DNA of 17,946 nucleotides from Aequorivita sp. (GTDB lineage Bacteria; Bacteroidota; Bacteroidia; Flavobacteriales; Flavobacteriaceae). The stretch is from contig JAGQYZ010000060.1 of the NCBI GenBank assembly GCA_020435865.1, positions 1 to 17,946 of the forward strand, read 5' to 3'. Every line of letters starts with the position of its first letter. The first letter of the stretch is position 1. The notes below the pieces were generated by a model. The model was not told the DNA's origin. It saw only the letters and a program-made list of their open reading frames with translations, and ran no database searches. This document shows positions 15,729-17,946 of the stretch, one piece after another. The translations under genes and the position numbers were made by a program.

Positions 15729-17946
15729 TTAATTCTTGATTATCTTCTTTGTGGAAGAGTTTCCATCTATAGCTTCAACCGTTATAAAATAGAGACCATT
15801 GTTGAGTCTTGAAACATTAATTGTTTTGTTATTTTTTGAAGTAAGTACGAGTTGTCCAACTTGGTTGTAGACTTTAATTGAGGATATCTCCTTTGGATAT
15901 TCTGCAGTTAATAGGTCTTGTGTTGGGTTAGGATAGATTAAAAAATTATCAGGTTCAATTTCACTGACACTTAATTCAGGATCTCTTTCAAGCCATAAAA
16001 TAGTATTAGAATTTGGATAGTTCAACATAATATCAATGTCTAGATCACCATCTAAATCTATGGGGGTCATGGAATTTTTAGTATAGGAATTATTACTAAT
16101 AATTTGCTGGTTACTAAAATTGCCCAGACCATCGGTATTTTCTAACCAAAATAAAACGTTGTTTTTATCAATACAAACTAGGTCTATATCATTGTCTAAA
16201 TCAAAGTCAATAGCTTTTACGAACCGACATCTAAGGTTTAAAATGAGATGTTCGGAATTAAAATGGCCTTGACCATCAATGTTTTCATGCCAAACAACTT
16301 TGCCAGTAGAGCCATCATAAGAAGTCCAGCCATATGTTAAGAGATCCAAGTCTCCATCATTATCAATATCAATTGGATATATTGATCCAAGAGATAGCAA
16401 ATTAGTACTAACATGGTGAGACGTATTGAAATTTCCATTACCCATGTTTTCATACCAATCTATCCAAGCCTGATCATACATTCCCACTTCTGCAACAGTA
16501 ATGATATCCAAGTCTCCATCATTATCACAGTCACCAGAAACTGTTATAGAGGGCCATTCATCTGTTTCAAAATCGATTAGATGATCTGTCCAAGAATCTC
16601 CTTGCCCAGAAACATTTTCATGCCAATAAAATCCATGATATGGGATTGCTGATAATAGATCCATATCATTATCACCATCAACATCAGAGGCAAATAAGTA
16701 ACCGCTGCCTATTGTTGATATAACTTGCTCATTGCCAAAATGACCTTCTCCATCATTTTTGAGCAAAACTATTCCATCTGCAGATACGGGCAAATCTATG
16801 TCCCCGTCACCATCAAAATCTTCAAAACCTGTTATCTTTCCAATGTTATAAGGGAGTAAAATCTTTTCAAATAGTTCAAAATCTCCAAGGCCATTTTGAT
16901 TTTTGAATAAAGCTATTTCATTTGTACTACTATATGCTAAAAAATCCTTATCACCATCACCATCAAAATCTAATGGAGTTGGCCCATAAGCATACCTGTT
17001 CAACAATGTATTCTGTTCCCAAGAAGAGCCATCTCCGTCTACATTTGAATACCATGAAATAGTATCATTCAAATCAGAAGCAGTTATAACATCAATATTT
17101 TGGTCACTATCTATTAAGTTAGCATCTATTTTACCGATGGCATTGTTAGAAACATTTGCAATGAATTGTTTTGGAGCAAAAACACCATTCAAAGTTTGTT
17201 CGTACCAATGTATGTCATCTGCCGATGCTGTTAAAATATCTTGGTCACCATCACCATCAACATCAGTTATTTTTAATTTACGAGCATCATAAGCAGAATT
17301 TCCTATTATTTGACTTGTACTAAAATTTCCGTCACCAAGCACATTAGAAAACCAAACAATATTATCGGAATAACCATAATAAGCTATTATATCTATGGTA
17401 TTATCACTCATATTCAACGCTACTGTTTCGATGCCTGAGATATATGAGTTAATTCCATCTTGAACAATATGTTCATTTTCAAAAGATCCCTGACCATTTG
17501 TATTTTCATACCAAGATATTTTGTAGTTAGAATTTGAAGCGGATACACTTCCAGAAGAAGTCACTATGTCTAAATCCCCATCAGAATCAATATCAGACAA
17601 TCTGAAATGATATCCAGTATTAAGATTGTCTATAATTATTGCCTCTGAAGAGAAAGTTCCCTGATCTGGGATATTTTCAATCCATAAAATAGCCTCATCA
17701 TTAGCGTTAAAGTAAATTATATCATTTGCACCGTCTCCATTGACATCGGCTATAGTTGGATTGAAATTATATGTTTGATTAGGATAAATAATAATTTGTT
17801 CTGAAGAAAAATTTCCTAATCCATCCAAGTTTTCTAACCAAGAGAATTTATCTTGATTTCGTTCGTAAAATAAAATGTCTAAATCCCCATCTCCATACAA
17901 ATCCCCGACTGTAAGATCACTTTGTATGTCAAAATTTGAATCAAAA
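15729..17946 (-). CDS. FG-GAP repeat protein with type IX sorting domain (5' end missing)
   Basis: The frame is open through the right edge. The TTG at 17900 lies inside a repeat (VGDLYGDGDLDIL), so the true start is outside the window. About 738 residues are visible, forming roughly 13 FG-GAP/VCBS-like repeats of ~45-55 residues. Each pairs a Ca-binding-like DxDGDGDxDI loop with a WxENxDGxGNF strand; two (near ALNMSDNTIDII and LIDSDQNIDVI) are degenerate. The pattern predicts a beta-propeller. The final ~70 residues, from FLIYPNPTQDLL through VYNQVGQLVL to LNNGLYFITV and a basic end, are a type A Por (type IX) C-terminal sorting domain, so the protein is exported and surface-attached or released. 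Ligand binding or adhesion is plausible; no enzyme domain is visible. A functional link to the sugar cluster is not shown. Confidence 0.9.
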   Translation of the reverse strand, partial: FDSNFDIQSDLTVGDLYGDGDLDILFYERNQDKFSWLENLDGLGNFSSEQIIIYPNQTYNFNPTIADVNGDGANDIIYFNANDEAILWIENIPDQGTFSSEAIIIDNLNTGYHFRLSDIDSDGDLDIVTSSGSVSASNSNYKISWYENTNGQGSFENEHIVQDGINSYISGIETVALNMSDNTIDIIAYYGYSDNIVWFSNVLGDGNFSTSQIIGNSAYDARKLKITDVDGDGDQDILTASADDIHWYEQTLNGVFAPKQFIANVSNNAIGKIDANLIDSDQNIDVITASDLNDTISWYSNVDGDGSSWEQNTLLNRYAYGPTPLDFDGDGDKDFLAYSSTNEIALFKNQNGLGDFELFEKILLPYNIGKITGFEDFDGDGDIDLPVSADGIVLLKNDGEGHFGNEQVISTIGSGYLFASDVDGDNDMDLLSAIPYHGFYWHENVSGQGDSWTDHLIDFETDEWPSITVSGDCDNDGDLDIITVAEVGMYDQAWIDWYENMGNGNFNTSHHVSTNLLSLGSIYPIDIDNDGDLDLLTYGWTSYDGSTGKVVWHENIDGQGHFNSEHLILNLRCRFVKAIDFDLDNDIDLVCIDKNNVLFWLENTDGLGNFSNQQIISNNSYTKNSMTPIDLDGDLDIDIMLNYPNSNTILWLERDPELSVSEIEPDNFLIYPNPTQDLLTAEYPKEISSIKVYNQVGQLVLTSKNNKTINVSRLNNGLYFITVEAIDGNSSTKKIIKN
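16344..16527. repeat. In-phase direct repeat inside the FG-GAP gene
   Basis: A 22-base stretch at 16344-16365 recurs exactly at 16506-16527, 162 bases (54 codons) away. It encodes the calcium-loop cores DNDGDLD of two neighbouring FG-GAP units. This is nucleotide identity beyond what protein conservation needs, so it suggests fairly recent unit duplication or gene conversion. Shorter partial matches of the same motif occur elsewhere in the gene. Confidence 0.75.

Noticed and set aside
15723..15730. AAAGCTTT palindrome just downstream of the FG-GAP stop as a terminator
   Set aside because: It is an eight-base palindrome with no loop and no adjoining T run; it cannot form a useful hairpin.
15729..17900. 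FG-GAP gene starting at a TTG at 17900
   Set aside because: The same frame continues upstream to the window edge with repeat-like sequence (DLTVGDLYGDGD), so the start is outside.
1..17946. tRNA, rRNA, CRISPR array, insertion sequence, riboswitch
   Set aside because: Genes fill nearly all of the window, no gap exceeds ~81 bases, and no repeats, transposase motifs or RNA-gene signatures were seen.

Overview
The window looks like a polysaccharide-biosynthesis region from a marine-type member of the Bacteroidota, most likely a Flavobacteriia. The DNA is AT-rich, starts lack obvious Shine-Dalgarno sequences, a TAnnTTTG-type -7 element sits upstream of cysQ, and the FG-GAP protein at the right edge ends in a type IX secretion (Por) C-terminal sorting domain found only in this phylum. 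The species cannot be named from the sequence. LAYOUT: (1) 1-1718, plus strand: the 3' end of rfbA, then rfbC and rfbD, the dTDP-L-rhamnose pathway (rfbB is not in view). (2) 1800-5804, plus strand: cysQ, a two-domain DUF2061 membrane protein, cysC, cysD and cysN, partly overlapping. This set makes the sulfate donor PAPS and removes its by-product PAP. (3) 5829-14310, plus strand: an unknown lipoprotein, a Wzx-like flippase, a PAPS-type sulfotransferase, a Wzy-like polymerase, a GT4 glycosyltransferase, an O-antigen-ligase/Wzy_C-type membrane protein, and two tandem exported CE7-like (acetylxylan esterase) proteins. (4) 14348-14581: a small acidic protein of unknown function. (5) Minus strand: a DUF1972-type GT4 glycosyltransferase (14578-15666) and the 3' part of a large secreted FG-GAP repeat protein (15729 to beyond the right edge). 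No intergenic gap exceeds about 81 bases. HOW IT FITS TOGETHER: sulfate activation (CysDN makes APS, CysC makes PAPS, CysQ hydrolyses PAP) is directly followed by one sulfotransferase and a Wzx/Wzy-type assembly set, and no sulfate-reduction genes (cysH, cysI, cysJ) appear. The simplest reading is a sulfated, probably rhamnose-containing surface polysaccharide (capsule, exopolysaccharide or O-antigen), trimmed outside the cytoplasm by deacetylase-like CE7 proteins. The rhamnose and sulfate content are inferred from gene content; no chemistry is visible. The least explained items are the duplicated DUF2061 protein inside the PAPS operon, the orphan lipoprotein after cysN, and the CE7 pair in which one copy has Gln where the catalytic His should be. 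No RNA genes, insertion sequences, CRISPR arrays or convincing intrinsic terminators were seen.
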